A DNA stretch of 64,000 nucleotides from Eucommia ulmoides (lineage: Eukaryota; Streptophyta; Magnoliopsida; Garryales; Eucommiaceae). The stretch spans positions 7,326,114 through 7,390,113 of the forward strand of contig CM028328.1 of NCBI GenBank assembly GCA_016647705.1. Direction: 5' to 3'. How positions within the stretch are numbered: position 1 is the stretch's first letter; every line of letters begins with the position of its first letter. Both the position numbers and the translations under genes were made by a program. Shown here piece after piece: positions 53,717-63,897 of this stretch. The notes beneath the pieces were generated by a model. It saw only the letters and a program-made list of their open reading frames with translations. It did not search any database and had not been told where the DNA came from.

Positions 53717-55105
53717 TTGTTATATATATATATATATTAAAAATATATACAGGATAGTATATGAAATTTCAGTAATATACATTCGGATATTTCGGTTCGG
53801 ATTTCGGTTTCGGATTTCAGGTAGAACTTCTACTCTTTTAATATATGTATTCAATCTTCTCATGTATTATGTGGTATATACTATTACTTTTATAATTGTT
53901 ATTTTTCATGAAATATTTATGAGTACGTATCATATGAAAATTATGTGAGATACACGTTTATGTGTTTATTTGGGTTTTGATTGGATACACGTATTAGAGG
54001 GGTTGAAATTCTACTAAGTATTGGTTCACAATCCCACAGTCTTGATTGTAGGGCCGGTGAGAATGAAACTGAGCTACGAATTTGATTTGAATTTTTATTA
54101 AATTTGTAATAATTGTATATATATATATATATATTGGTGTCACAAATTGGAGCCACAAAATTTGAATTTGAATTGTATATTGGACATTATTGTACTTTGG
54201 AAATTCTTTAATAATTGGAACTATATATATGCATATATAATTAGAATTAACTGTTTATGTATATTGGAAAATTCTTTAATAAATTATAATTGAATTCACA
54301 ATCATAATTTTAATTATATTTGTATTTTGAATTTATGAAAATTGTATCTATTATTTACTGTTGTAAAATTGATTCGATAAATAGATAAATTATAATTGTC
54401 GCCGTCGCATTGTAAAATTTCTCAAATTTTTATTAATAATGAAAAATTGGTCGTTCGGGGTTAGCGTTAATTCTCCGAGAGGAGAAATCACGTGGCGGTC
54501 TTAGAAATCCGAGTCGTTTCAAGAGTAGTATCAAAGCCAAGTTTCTGACCACCCTAAGCTTGGGTTATGGTACCCGTTACTCATAATAAATTGATTAATA
54601 TTTTTAGTATAATTTATAAATTTCGTTTGTTATTTTAAAAAAAAAAAAACTAGTAATACAGAATTCCTGTTGCTAAAACTATCTCTAATGGGTGAGGATT
54701 TAGGGTTTTAGTTCGAATCACTTCTTTTTATGTCGTCTTCTTGTGTATTTTAACAATTGTTTTGTTGCTTATGATATTCATGTTTTGCCCTCATGGAATC
54801 ATGGTTTAAATAATTCAAATAATTGTGTTGTTATTGGGTCATAATCAGATGAGTTAAATGTGTACAATTTTTTTTAGTACTTTGTACATCACTTTAGGCT
54901 CATGAATGGGTTCTATAAAGCCACTATCATTGTGTTAGCTCCTTGCTAGGCTTGCAACTACTTCATGCGACAGTGTCTCAAACACTGGACTACAAAGCTG
55001 GGTAGCCACACGCTTGTTTTGAGATTATTTTACTTCTCTATGGCTTCAGATAGTATGATTGATTTATGTGATAGTTGCCACTTGAAATTCTAATATATTT
55101 TTTTT

Positions 55106-56312
55106 AAGAGAATTTGGACAAGCTCATAGGGGGTTTTGGCAATTGCTTTGTTGGGTATCTTGTTAAGGATGTATATTGTGGTCTTTAAAGTTTCTTCCCA
55201 AAGTGACTCTGGTAAGGGAGAATGACTAATCATACTCCTTACCATATCCTTAAGAGTCCGATTTTGTCGCTTTGCAACACCGTTCATGTTGGGCTTGTCC
55301 GGTATAGTATATTGCGGAACAATTCCACACTCAATGAGAAAAAATGTGAAAGGTCTTGGACGTTGTTCTCCTGATCCGTCATTTTCCCCGTAGTATTTTT
55401 CCACCACAGTCCAATTTGACAGCCTTAATTTTCTTTCCAAGTTGAAGTTCAACTTCAGCTTTGAAAGACTTTAAAATGTCCAAGGATTGAGATTTCTCAT
55501 GAATCAAATATAGGTACCCATAATGAGAGTAGTCGTCTATGAACGTAATGAAATATTGTTGTCCATTCTATGAAACCGTAGGGAATAGACAACAGATATC
55601 CATATGTATTAGTTCTAAGACATATGTAGGTTTCTTGGCACCTAATTTTCTTTCGTTTGTTCGTTTCCCTTTGATGCACTCAATACAGACTTGAAAGTCT
55701 GTTAAATCTAGGGGTTCAAGAATTCCATCCAACACAAGCTTCTGAATTCTCTGTTTGGAGATATGACCTAAGCGCTTGTGCCATAAGGTGACGGAATTCT
55801 CATTTAATCTTCGCTTTGTACCACATGAACTCATTTGCAGTATTTCGTTATAGGAACTTATGTCAAGCATATATAGATTATTAATCAAAGAACCAAAACC
55901 AATAAATTTTGAATTTTGATAGAGACTAACTTTATTATTTCTGAAAGAATAAATAAAATCTGATTTGTCCAAACTAGAAATAAAAATTAAATTTTGTCTA
56001 AAAGTCAGTGCAACAAATGTCTCATACAAATCCAAATAAAATATGATTTTCAACCGTAATCTAAAAGTCCCTATAGCTTCCACCACAACTTTATTGTCAT
56101 CGCCCACAAAGATGAATCTTTTAGCATCAATTGGCGGTCAGCTTCACAAGCAACCTTGCATAGTCATACTTATGTAAGTAGTAGTACCAAAATCAACCCA
56201 CCAAGTATCCATAGCTACAAAAGCTAAATTAACTTCAAAACAAACTAAATTTAGAAGCATACCATTCTTTGCACGCCAGGCGGCATACTTGGAACACACC
56301 TTCTTCATGTGT
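55106..56312 (-). pseudogene. Copia protease, pre-integrase and integrase, broken
   Basis: The end of the zinc knuckle (GHMKKVCSKYAAW) leads to a protease motif WWVDFGTTTYISM, in which the usual DSG is DFG. The pre-integrase finger reads LWHKRLGHISKQRIQKL..CIECIKGKRT, then ELIHMDIC (first catalytic Asp region). The integrase core continues after frameshifts with a degraded KLDCGGK region, [20 protein letters not shown] (the catalytic Glu position is changed), [19 protein letters not shown] and KTPYEL. The copia sequence stops near 55105 at the nested insertion. Confidence 0.88.
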
Positions 56313-56317
56313 CCCAT

Positions 56318-57579
56318 TGATAGGTGTAAAATACATATTTATTTCTAAATCGAATTTGATAGTTTTCGAGTATTTTATTAATATTTAATTACGTTTTAGT
56401 TTGTTTTTAGTTAAATCAGGTATAGGGACATTAACGAGCGATAAATAGGCAAAACGGTGGAAAAACAGTGAAGAAATGATGAAGAAAGAAGGTTTCAAGA
56501 TCACAAGACCCATCGCCGCAGCGGTAAGAATGCAGAAAGTGCTAAAAATATACAAAATCCCACCGTCTAGGCAGTGAAAATGCAAAGAGTTAGGAGCCAT
56601 TCCCACGGCCTAGGCGGTGAAAGATCAGTGAGTAGCCGACATACCCACCGTCTAAGCGGTCAGCTCTGCACAGTAAAGAATATATTCTCAGATATTTTGA
56701 AGCCTTGTACTTATAAATACCCATTCTCCCACTTCCATTGAAGAGGTTGGACACTCTTGGACGCCACTAACCTTAGGAGGTGATCCTTGGACATTCTTGA
56801 AGAAGAGATTCATCATCCGGAGAAAAGAAAACATTAGCAGATCGATCTTTGGCGACAGTGGATCACTCCACTTTAAGATTTGATATTTTTCTCTTTCTTT
56901 CTCTCTTTGTAAATACTTGTTTGGTTTAATATACGTTCCTTTAATGGTTGTTTGATTTTAATTCCGATTGTGTTTATTATTTTATGACAATCTTAGTATG
57001 CTTGTTAAGGTATTAGGGTTGGATTTGAGAATATAAGGTTTGACACTTGGGAGAGGTAACCCTAGATTCGGACTAGGTTAAACACATCACTACGATCTAA
57101 CGACCTGGGAGGGCGTTAGTGAGTGTGCAATCGATGACATTGGGACAAAACTCACGTGACTCAGAGTCGTTAAGACGTTGAGGGGGACTTCGACATTGAC
57201 ACGAAGTCACGTATTCCCTCGTCTTACACTCGAGAGAGGTGGTGAGAGAGTTTACGAACCAAGATTGTCAGATACCTAAACTCCATTATTGTTAATTAAA
57301 CGAAATCAAACATGTATTAAGTGAACGAAATTAATCCCTAGGTAATCAACTTACTTAGGATTAACCCACTAATTGTAGTTTAGGTTAGTTTTAATTAGTT
57401 TATTTTAAACATTTCTTGAACCGTCTGAATAATAGGAGACTATGCAAATTGCGGTATTCAATTATTCACACTGTCCCTGTGGGAATAATATCGGATCTTA
57501 AAGATCCATTATATTAAAACTGGACCTCGTGCACTTGCGAGTAGTCAATACGCGAGCATGATTAAATCCTCGTCATACA
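56318..57579 (+). mobile_element. Solo LTR in the copia zinc knuckle, near-perfect TSD
   Basis: Starts TGATAGGTGTAAAATAC and ends CTCGTCATACA. CCCAT and CCCGT flank it (56313-56317 and 57580-57584), one base different. Copia gag reads CYLCKKTG on one side and HMKKVC on the other, so the insertion splits one zinc knuckle. The run GTCCCTGTGGGAATAATATC near the 3' end resembles Athila-type gypsy LTRs. TATA-like TTATAAATACCC lies at about 56713. Confidence 0.85.
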
Positions 57580-57584
57580 CCCGT

Positions 57585-58215
57585 CTTCTTGCATAAGTAG
57601 CAAGTAAAGTCATCATCCTGCTTCTTTTGTTTCTTCTGCTGAGAAGTTCATTTCTCAGCAACCTCAGCTCTTTTTTTTTTTCTTGCTCTGAGAGGTCGAG
57701 GCCAAGTGAGCACTTTCAGTCTTCTCTCGCTATTGTCTCTCTTCTTCTTGCACATAGTAAGATATAAGCTCATTAAGGGACTATTTGTTCTTTTAAGTAT
57801 TATAACTCACTTTGAATTGCCCAAAGTGTGGAAGAAGAGAGATCAAAACTAAATACACGGGTAAGTCATCAGACAGTTCTAACTTTAGTGCCTTTAGTTT
57901 TGATGCAAGATTAGACATCTCCATGATGTACTCCTTTATGTTCCCTTTACCCTTATACATCATCGCGAGGAGTTTACCCAGAAGGTTACTCGCCTCCAAC
58001 TTTTTGTTTTTGGCAAAAAATTGCTCAATTTTCTCTAGGAACTTCTTGGCACTCTTGCTATCAGTAATAGAGCCCCGAAATGCATCCGGAATGGAGCACT
58101 TCATAATCATCAAACACATCCAGTTGGACCGATCCCACTTTTCTATTTTAACCTCATTGAGGTTCCGGAGTAGAAGTGGGTCGCTTCTCCCGAAGCACTT
58201 GATCCAAATCTATAC
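57585..58215 (-). pseudogene. Copia gag
   Basis: The minus strand reads EKWDRSNWMCLMIMKCSI, then SAKKFLEKIEQFFAKN, ASNLLGKLLAMMYKGKGN, IKEYIMEMSNLASKLKAL and DDLPVYLVLISLLPHF, the UBN2-type gag domain of plant copia elements. A Lys-rich stretch follows, then the first half of the zinc knuckle (CYLCKKT) up to the inserted LTR. Upstream of 58120 the start codon is unclear because stops occur in nearby frames. Confidence 0.85.
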
Positions 58216-58832
58216 AACCGAGAACAATTTCTACGATTTATTTCTAGACTTTGAAATTTGTCCCACTCAACATTGGGATATTGTTGACTTGGGTAGAAAT
58301 GTTCAGTGCAGTAGTAATACAAACTGTATAGAGAACAAAATAAACAAGTACACATACAAGCATGTCAATAATAAAACAAGGCATGAACAATTAATTCAAA
58401 TTTGTGGACATCTCAAGATACCTAGCACAACATTAATTCCTAATCTTTGGATAGATAAATTAACTGTAATTGGTACTCTCAACGCATGAATCAAATGTTG
58501 ATAATAGGTCATGTCAAACAATAGGTCTTTCTTTGGACCGATTTATTGTTCACATAGAAACTTAATAAGCATCACATATTTATTCCCGCATATATGTTTA
58601 TTATTTAGTTAATCAATAACCTTCATTTGGGTCGATTATTGATTGCATATATAATAGTCATATTAATGTTAAAACAATGTCTATTATTTAGTTAAACAAT
58701 AACTTTCCTTTGGGCCGGTTATGATTCACATAAACAACAAATATCAATGTATATTATTCGACCAAACAATAATCTTCCTTTGGGCCGGCTATTACTCGCA
58801 TAAATAATAAACATTGATATCTCAATATCCCG

Positions 58833-58906
<74 letters not shown>

Positions 58907-59342
58907 AGAAGTTACTTTTGCAACATATTGCTTCATTTAGTTAGTTTGTAATAAAAAAAAATTATTACACTATTCACTTCAATATTGAATCCAATAGCAC
59001 ATCATAAACTAAAACCATATTCACAAAATAACAACACAAAACCTTAATCCAAAATTTAGTATTAGTCCTTGAAAGTTTAGATAGTGTCAAACCAGTCCTT
59101 TATCCATATAAAATTAAATTAAATAAATATCTAGATACCCCATGTCCAAGAACCAAACAATTTGATAAAGATCAAATCCAAAGCATTTAAGACAAAATAC
59201 TAACTGAATCTTTAAATTAAAATCACAAGGGCTTAGATGAGATAATAGTCCAACTTCGGGGGTAAAAAGTGTTAAAACCCCGCAAAAAGGTTAAATCCTT
59301 TAGAAAAGTCATTGAATATTTCAACAATGCATCTTAGTTTAG
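58216..59342 (-). other. Copia leader, non-coding
   Basis: AT-rich, with five loosely repeated TTCC(T)TTGGGCCGG-type motifs near 58.5-58.8 kb (CAATAA..CTTTCCTTTGGGCCGG..TATT). No frame is seen. It holds the microsatellite at 58836. Confidence 0.45.
58836..58904 (+). repeat. (AT)n then (AC)n compound microsatellite
   Basis: About 24 AT units followed by about 10 CA units. It opens poly-Tyr/Ile frames that are not genes. Confidence 0.95.
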
Positions 59343-59605
59343 GAATCTTGGACAAAAGGGTTCTGGAATAGCAATGATATTGATATGGGTAATTACCATA
59401 TGATTCTTAAAGATGTAAGCATGAATTTTTGTACTGGTTGAGACTAGTTGTGTCAAAACCAATTTGCAGTCTCTTACAAAGAAAAATGGATGATGACACA
59501 AAAGCATATGGAGAAAGCAATGTCTCTACTAACGGGTGTTCTCATTTATGATGGCTTCAAAGATGTGGATTTAATGACAGAGGCAGTGCTCGAAATTGTC
59601 CCCCA
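59343..59605 (+). pseudogene. Fragment of a peroxisomal multifunctional protein (MFP2/AIM1-like) gene
   Basis: On the plus strand, opposite to copia, the frames read GSGIAMILI, NYHMILKDV, TNLQSL, then WMMTQKHMEKAMSLLTGVLI and YDGFKDVDLMTEAVLEIVP. This follows the start of the 3-hydroxyacyl-CoA dehydrogenase domain of plant beta-oxidation multifunctional proteins (GSGIA nucleotide-binding loop, LKEV, NLQS, MTQEK..MSLLKGVLDY..FKDVDMVIEAV). About 85 codons are present with frameshifts and no visible intron. It lies between the copia primer-binding site and gag. It looks like a captured, probably processed, host fragment with no function left. Confidence 0.75.
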
Positions 59606-59663
59606 AAATCATGAAGATGAAAAATCTTAAAAATAAAAACCCTAATAATTTAACATGAAGCAG

Positions 59664-59675
59664 GCTCTGATACCA
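59664..59675 (-). promoter_or_regulatory. Primer-binding site of the copia element
   Basis: Minus strand TGGTATCAGAGC, complementary to the 3' end of initiator Met tRNA, two bases from the end of the 5' LTR. Confidence 0.92.
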
Positions 59676-59677
59676 CT

Positions 59678-60188
59678 TGTTGAGATTTCATCCCTATAAA
59701 TCTCATTAGATTTCTCAAATCTAAATCAACATGTCAAATTATCAAGAGTTATTTAAACACGTAAATTGCGTACCTGGATCCATTATGATCAATTGACTAC
59801 CGGTGCAGAAATCTACGACAATCGATCACGAGAAGGACACAGATTGAGCAGGTACGTGGTCTTCCTCAACCAAATCTCTGAAGTTCCTTCAATGGGATTC
59901 GTGATTCTCTTCCAAATAGGAAGAAGGAAATCGTCAAATGATTTGGTATATTGAGGACCATAACCGTAATATTATCTATATATGTGGTGTGATTAGGGTC
60001 TCATAATTTCCTAATAACCCCAACAATTTTTGATATCTACACATTTAACCTACATTCTTTTGAGTAGTTTATGGGTTTACCCAAATTAATTAAATCACTT
60101 AATTTTAACTCATTAAATTTAAATAGCAAATATAATTGAGTTAATAATATGTTACCCAAAATAGATTAGGAAATAAAATTTCCTAACA
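59678..60188 (-). repeat. 5' LTR of the copia element (511 bp)
   Basis: On the minus strand it runs from TGTTAGGAAATTTTATTTCC to GAAATCTCAACA. It matches 48244-48753. Confidence 0.92.
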
Positions 60189-60557
60189 TTAGAGAAAGAG
60201 ATGCCTCATTCTTGGCTTCGACTTGAAACTTCTCGAGTCCTGCATTGAAGCACAAGTCGACATGAATGGATTGTTGGCGATCAAGGTTCCAGTAGAGTCA
60301 TCCATGAAACGAATGGCATAAACTCCGGTGTCGGTAGAGAACTGGAGCGTCTTGGAACTGCACCTTATGTATCTTGCGAAGTCAAGGTCGCCACAATTGA
60401 AGCTAGATCCAAAGAGGTACTTGATCGGAATGACGCAACATGCGTTACGACACATGTCGTTGATAGGAATGACACTGGGGACAACATGAAGAACTTGAGC
60501 CAGAGTAAGCCAAATGAAAATTCGGAGGATTTGACATGGAATTCTTGTGGGTGACAT
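60189..60557 (-). pseudogene. GUB_WAK-type secreted protein gene, cut off by the copia element
   Basis: ATG 60557-60555 opens a signal peptide (MSPTRIPCQILRIFIWLTLA..), then CRNACCVIPIKYLFGSSFNC, GDLDFARYIRCSSKTLQF, STDTGVYAIRFMDDSTGTLI and NNPFMSTCASMQDS. The Cys spacing, the P.KY.FG...CGD.F..YI.C pattern and the Y.I..ID motif fit the galacturonan-binding domain (GUB_WAK_bind) of wall-associated kinase-like proteins. The frame is open for 122 codons but runs into the copia LTR junction. The expected downstream part is not found on the far side of the element. The start was chosen for the signal peptide. An upstream in-frame Met would add a poly-Phe leader from the purine-rich promoter and is unlikely. 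Confidence 0.75.
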
Positions 60558-60850
60558 TGATGAAGGCTTGAAGGAGAGAAGTTGCAGAATAATACTGGAA
60601 AACAGCGAGGGAAAGAAGAAGAAAAAGAAAAAAATTATGTTTTTACCCCTAAAATATGGCACATGCATCTCACGTGCTAAAATCCATTCAAATTAATGTC
60701 ATTATTTGATAGAAGGGCTACATAAAAAATCAACAACAAAAATGAGGACCACATTGAAGAAAAAAAATGAATTGGAGGATTATATAAAAAACACGTTACA
60801 AATAAGAGGATCAAAAATGTAATTTTCCCAAAAAATTATAGTTGAAAAAA
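60500..60850. repeat. Inverted duplicate of 45055-45372
   Basis: Promoter and first codons of the GUB_WAK-type gene, present in opposite orientation at 45 kb, with shared TGACATTGATGAAGGCT and CATGCATCTCACGTGCTA. The match ends soon after codon 14 of the gene. Confidence 0.75.
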
Positions 60851-61001
60851 TGAGAGTATTACCTCCATTTATTCTGTTTGAAACATGAGTGTTGTCCCTT
60901 TTTCTTTTTCTTTCTTTTAATAAGACGGTGTACACCGTCTTCATTTTAAAAAGACGGGGACAGCATCCTGTTTAATTTTTTTATTGAGACCGCGATGTTA
61001 C
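60851..61001. other. Spacer with AGACGGTG/CACCGTCT inverted motif
   Basis: AAGACGGTGTACACCGTCTT is a perfect 20-bp palindrome at about 60922-60941. Related AGACGGGACTCCCGTCT lies at 61621 beyond the hAT-type element, so they probably belong to one older repeat. Confidence 0.5.
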
Positions 61002-61558
61002 TAGGGATGGAAATTAAAATCAAACCGATGGATAACCCAATGAAATCGAACCGAACGGTTCGGGGGTTCGAAACTGACTAAATGGTTTTGATTGCGGCTT
61101 TGGTTTTGAAATTAGCAACCCAAAAGATTTTGGTTTTGTTTTTAGGATAATAACGGTGAAACCAAACCGCGTAACCAATATTTTAGATATATTTTTATGA
61201 TATATATACCCTCACTTTTTTATATATTTAAAGTTTAACCCCTAATATATATGTGTGTGTTTGTGTTAGGGTTAGGTTTTTTGACTTGTGTGTATTGTAG
61301 CCTAGCCGACTTCGGCCTTCCATTCCATCCCTCCGTTCTCTCATTTGTATGTGTCAAAATTATTAAGATTGAATAAACAACAGTCTGCGATTTTTATTTT
61401 CATTTTGGTTTTAGTTTTGTATAAAGTTAAATGGTTCGATTTTAAAACCGTTTAAAAAAGACCGGCAGCTTTGGTTTTGTTTTCGATTTTGGTTTGGTAT
61501 GTCTAACGGTTTTGGTCTTGTATAAAGCCGGATCAAAACTGGACAACTGACATCACTA
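61002..61558. mobile_element. hAT-type MITE, 557 bp, TSD GATGTTAC
   Basis: The ends TAGGGATG and (inward from the right) TAGTGATG match at seven of eight. GATGTTAC flanks both sides exactly (60994-61001 and 61559-61566). An 8-bp duplication with TAGGG-type ends marks hAT elements. The inner sequence, rich in AACCGAA and GGTTTTG, matches the element at 38035-39101. No transposase. Confidence 0.93.
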
Positions 61559-61566
61559 GATGTTAC

Positions 61567-62149
61567 CCTCACTTCTCTTTGGATGAAGACGAGAGTATTG
61601 TCTCTGTCACTATTTTTTTAATGAGACGGGACTCCCGTCTCTCATTTAGGAGAAACAAGATGTCACCCCCGTTTATCATCTCGTTCCTTGAAAAAAAAAA
61701 AGGTTAATTAACTCCCGATAAAAGTCACGATCATAAATTGGAAAAATGGGATAACTGCTTGGTAGAAGTCACAATCGCGAACAACCAGCCGGAGTCGCGA
61801 CTTCCACCAGTGGGTTAGCCCAAAAATAACCCCCAAAAATTATGTAAAAAAGATTATTAAAGAATTTATCATTTAATTATTATATTTGAATTAAACAAAT
61901 TATTATTTATTTATTTCATTTTAATTAAAAATAATTGATTAATTATTTTATGTTTAATATAATATTTTTTAAACATACAAATTTAAATTTAATTAATAGA
62001 AGAGATAACATATATAAAAAAAAATTATATTTAATATAATGTTTTTTAAACACGCAAATTTAAATTTAATTAATAAAGAGATAACATATATAAAAAACTT
62101 ATCAAACCATTGATAAAACAATAACTCTTTTAACCCTAAAAGATTTAAT
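61567..62149. other. AT-rich spacer
   Basis: Nothing coding. It contains a tandem duplication at 61934-62098. Confidence 0.4.
61934..62098. repeat. Tandem duplication, about 80-bp units
   Basis: TTTAATATAAT(A/G)TTTTTTAAACA..AAATTTAAATTTAATTAATA, then GAGATAACATATATAAAAAA, occurs twice in a row. Confidence 0.85.
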
Positions 62150-63545
62150 TTATATTTTGATGATTTTGATAATTCAATTAATTTAATAATTTTTCGAGAA
62201 CTAATATTGTAATTGAGATGTGATTACAATTTAAGAGAATATTAATGATATATTGAGAAAGAGATATGATGAATTATGATGCACTGGAAGTGAAATTGAT
62301 CAAAACGATCCAAGAACAAATGCATAACGAAGACGTTTTAACAAATAATTGTTTTTACATTTCATAAGATAAACAACATTTAAATTTTGCAAATTCATTT
62401 CAACCCGATTAGTATCACACACTACACTTGAATATGTGTTAAATACAACATTTTGTGTGTGATTAAGTGTTAAGTACACATGCATTTGAATATAAATATC
62501 TTAAGATCTTTTTCATGCATCTTTAGAAGTGTTAGAGTTCAAATAAGGTAGCTTATTCGACAAATCAATTAGCTAAATATAATTGGATTTTAAAAATTTT
62601 GTGTTTTTGGTTCAATGAGTCAACTAAATTGTGATTCAGTCGATTGAATTTTTCAGGGTTTCAAATGAGTCTGAATTGCAATTCAGTTGACTTGACTTTT
62701 TAGAGACCAAAAGTTTTTGACGAAAAGTCTAATTAAGTCGACTGAACGATTCAGGTTCCGGAAAGTTTTGAAAAATGTTCAAATTGGACGACCGAATGGT
62801 TGGGTCAGTCGATCAAAATTTTCTGATTTTTTAAATTTTGTGAACGTCTTTTTATAAATCTTTTGCATCATTTTTAAAGATAAATATTTTTAATATATTT
62901 ATTAATATTCTTAAATAATAATTTTTTTATTAGAATTTTTTCTGAATTTTTTTTAGGGTTACATTTTTAAATTCAATGATTTTATTAAAATTTCATTTTA
63001 ACCTCTAATCTTTCTGTTTTTCGTAAAATGATATGAAAAACTTTTTGACTCAAATATTTGGCTGACTTTTGACGTGAACCTTAACTGGTATATGTCCTTA
63101 TTTGTTGGTCAAAAGTCTTGTTTGCTTGGGAGTATTGCTGGGGTCAAGGATCTTAGGCCTTCAAAAAAACAAAATATATATATATATATATATTCTAGCC
63201 GTTGGGGTATTATGTAATTGGGGCTTATTAAGCCTGCAGAAATTCATTTTTTAAATAATCAAGAGACACAAGAGGGTAAGAAAGAAAAAAGAAGAATATC
63301 TAGAAAAAAATCTAGATTTTTGAGATAAACTACAGATTAAAATTTCGTGAGAGATAAACTAGAGATTAAAATTTTGTGAGAAAATCCTTGATTGATTATG
63401 CTGATTTGAAATATCGAGCTCAATTCTTGTGGATGACATCATCTATTTGAAATTTGGTGAGATACATCCTTGTCAAAAACTCTTTAATTTCTCTGTGATT
63501 ATTTATTTGATCTAATTTGTGTTTAATTGTGAATCTTATATGATT
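62150..63545 (+). mobile_element. Partial LTR, SIRE-like, related to 51471-53673
   Basis: Begins TGATGATTTTGATAATTC, has repeated CAGTCGA/GTCGACTGA motifs at 62.63-62.81 kb, and TTCTAGCCGTTGGGGTA at about 63194, in the same order as the probable LTR at 51.5-53.7 kb. The expected end block is not present. The right boundary is approximate. Confidence 0.45.
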
Positions 63546-63719
63546 AGATTTAGGGTAAAGTACATTTTAAACCCTCTAAGAATTGACGAATTTCTAAATG
63601 GTCCTTCTCCGTTTGAGTGTTTCATTTTAAATCCTCTATATATCAGCATATTTTTAAATGATCATTCTGTCAAAAAATCCGTAAAATCTAATGGAATTGA
63701 GGGACAAAATAGTCTTTTT
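63546..63719. other. Low-copy-looking repeat fragment
   Basis: AGGGTAAAGTACATTTTAAACC followed by AAATGGTCCTTCTCCG and AAATGATCATTCTGTC half-repeats looks like a fragment of a non-autonomous repeat. The class is not determined. Confidence 0.35.
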
Positions 63720-63890
63720 ACATATTTTTAATTTTTTAATGATTCTGTTTTCTTTTTTCTTTTTTTCTTTTTTTTTTTCCCTCTATTTCTCTCTCCCGCT
63801 CAACTCTATCTTTCTCTTCTTCCCTCTCTCATTCTCTCTCTCTCTATCTCTCTCTCTCCCGCTCAACTTTTTCTCTCTCCCTCTCTCCCT
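63720..63890 (+). repeat. CT-rich low-complexity tract
   Basis: TTTTCTTT runs pass into (CT)n with two CTCTCCCGCTCAACT units (about 63791 and 63856), so part of it is a local duplication. Confidence 0.9.
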
Positions 63891-63897
63891 ATGAAAA

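Larger units (their letters stand above)
51151..55105 (+). mobile_element. Gypsy-type LTR element fragment nested in the copia element
   Basis: LTR 51151-54521 starts TGTAATACCC and ends GAGTCGTTTCA. It is followed by AGTAGTATCAAAGCCAAG, a mutated TGGTATCAGAGC primer site, so this is a 5' LTR and not a solo LTR. About 560 bp of internal non-coding DNA follows, and copia integrase sequence resumes near 55105. No 3' LTR is present. The head and tail of the LTR match those of 8577-14242. Confidence 0.75.
48244..60188 (-). mobile_element. Ty1/copia retrotransposon, dead, with two nested LTR insertions
   Basis: Order on the minus strand: 5' LTR 60188-59678, primer-binding site, a leader with a captured gene fragment, gag, protease, integrase, RT, RNase H, 3' LTR 48753-48244. 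This gag-PR-INT-RT-RH order defines Ty1/copia. The nested insertions are 56318-57579 (in the gag zinc knuckle) and 51151 to about 55105 (between integrase and RT). Without them the element is about 6.7 kb. The LTRs look roughly 88 percent identical by eye, so it is older than the Tat copy. The flanks TTTTA and TTAGA do not match, and the DNA on the two sides is unrelated. Confidence 0.92.

Noticed and set aside
57812..58489. 225-codon plus-strand frame opposite copia gag
   Set aside because: Complement of the gag domain. The minus strand carries the recognised protein.
58719..58936. Poly-Tyr/Ile frames
   Set aside because: Translation of the (AT)n/(AC)n microsatellite.
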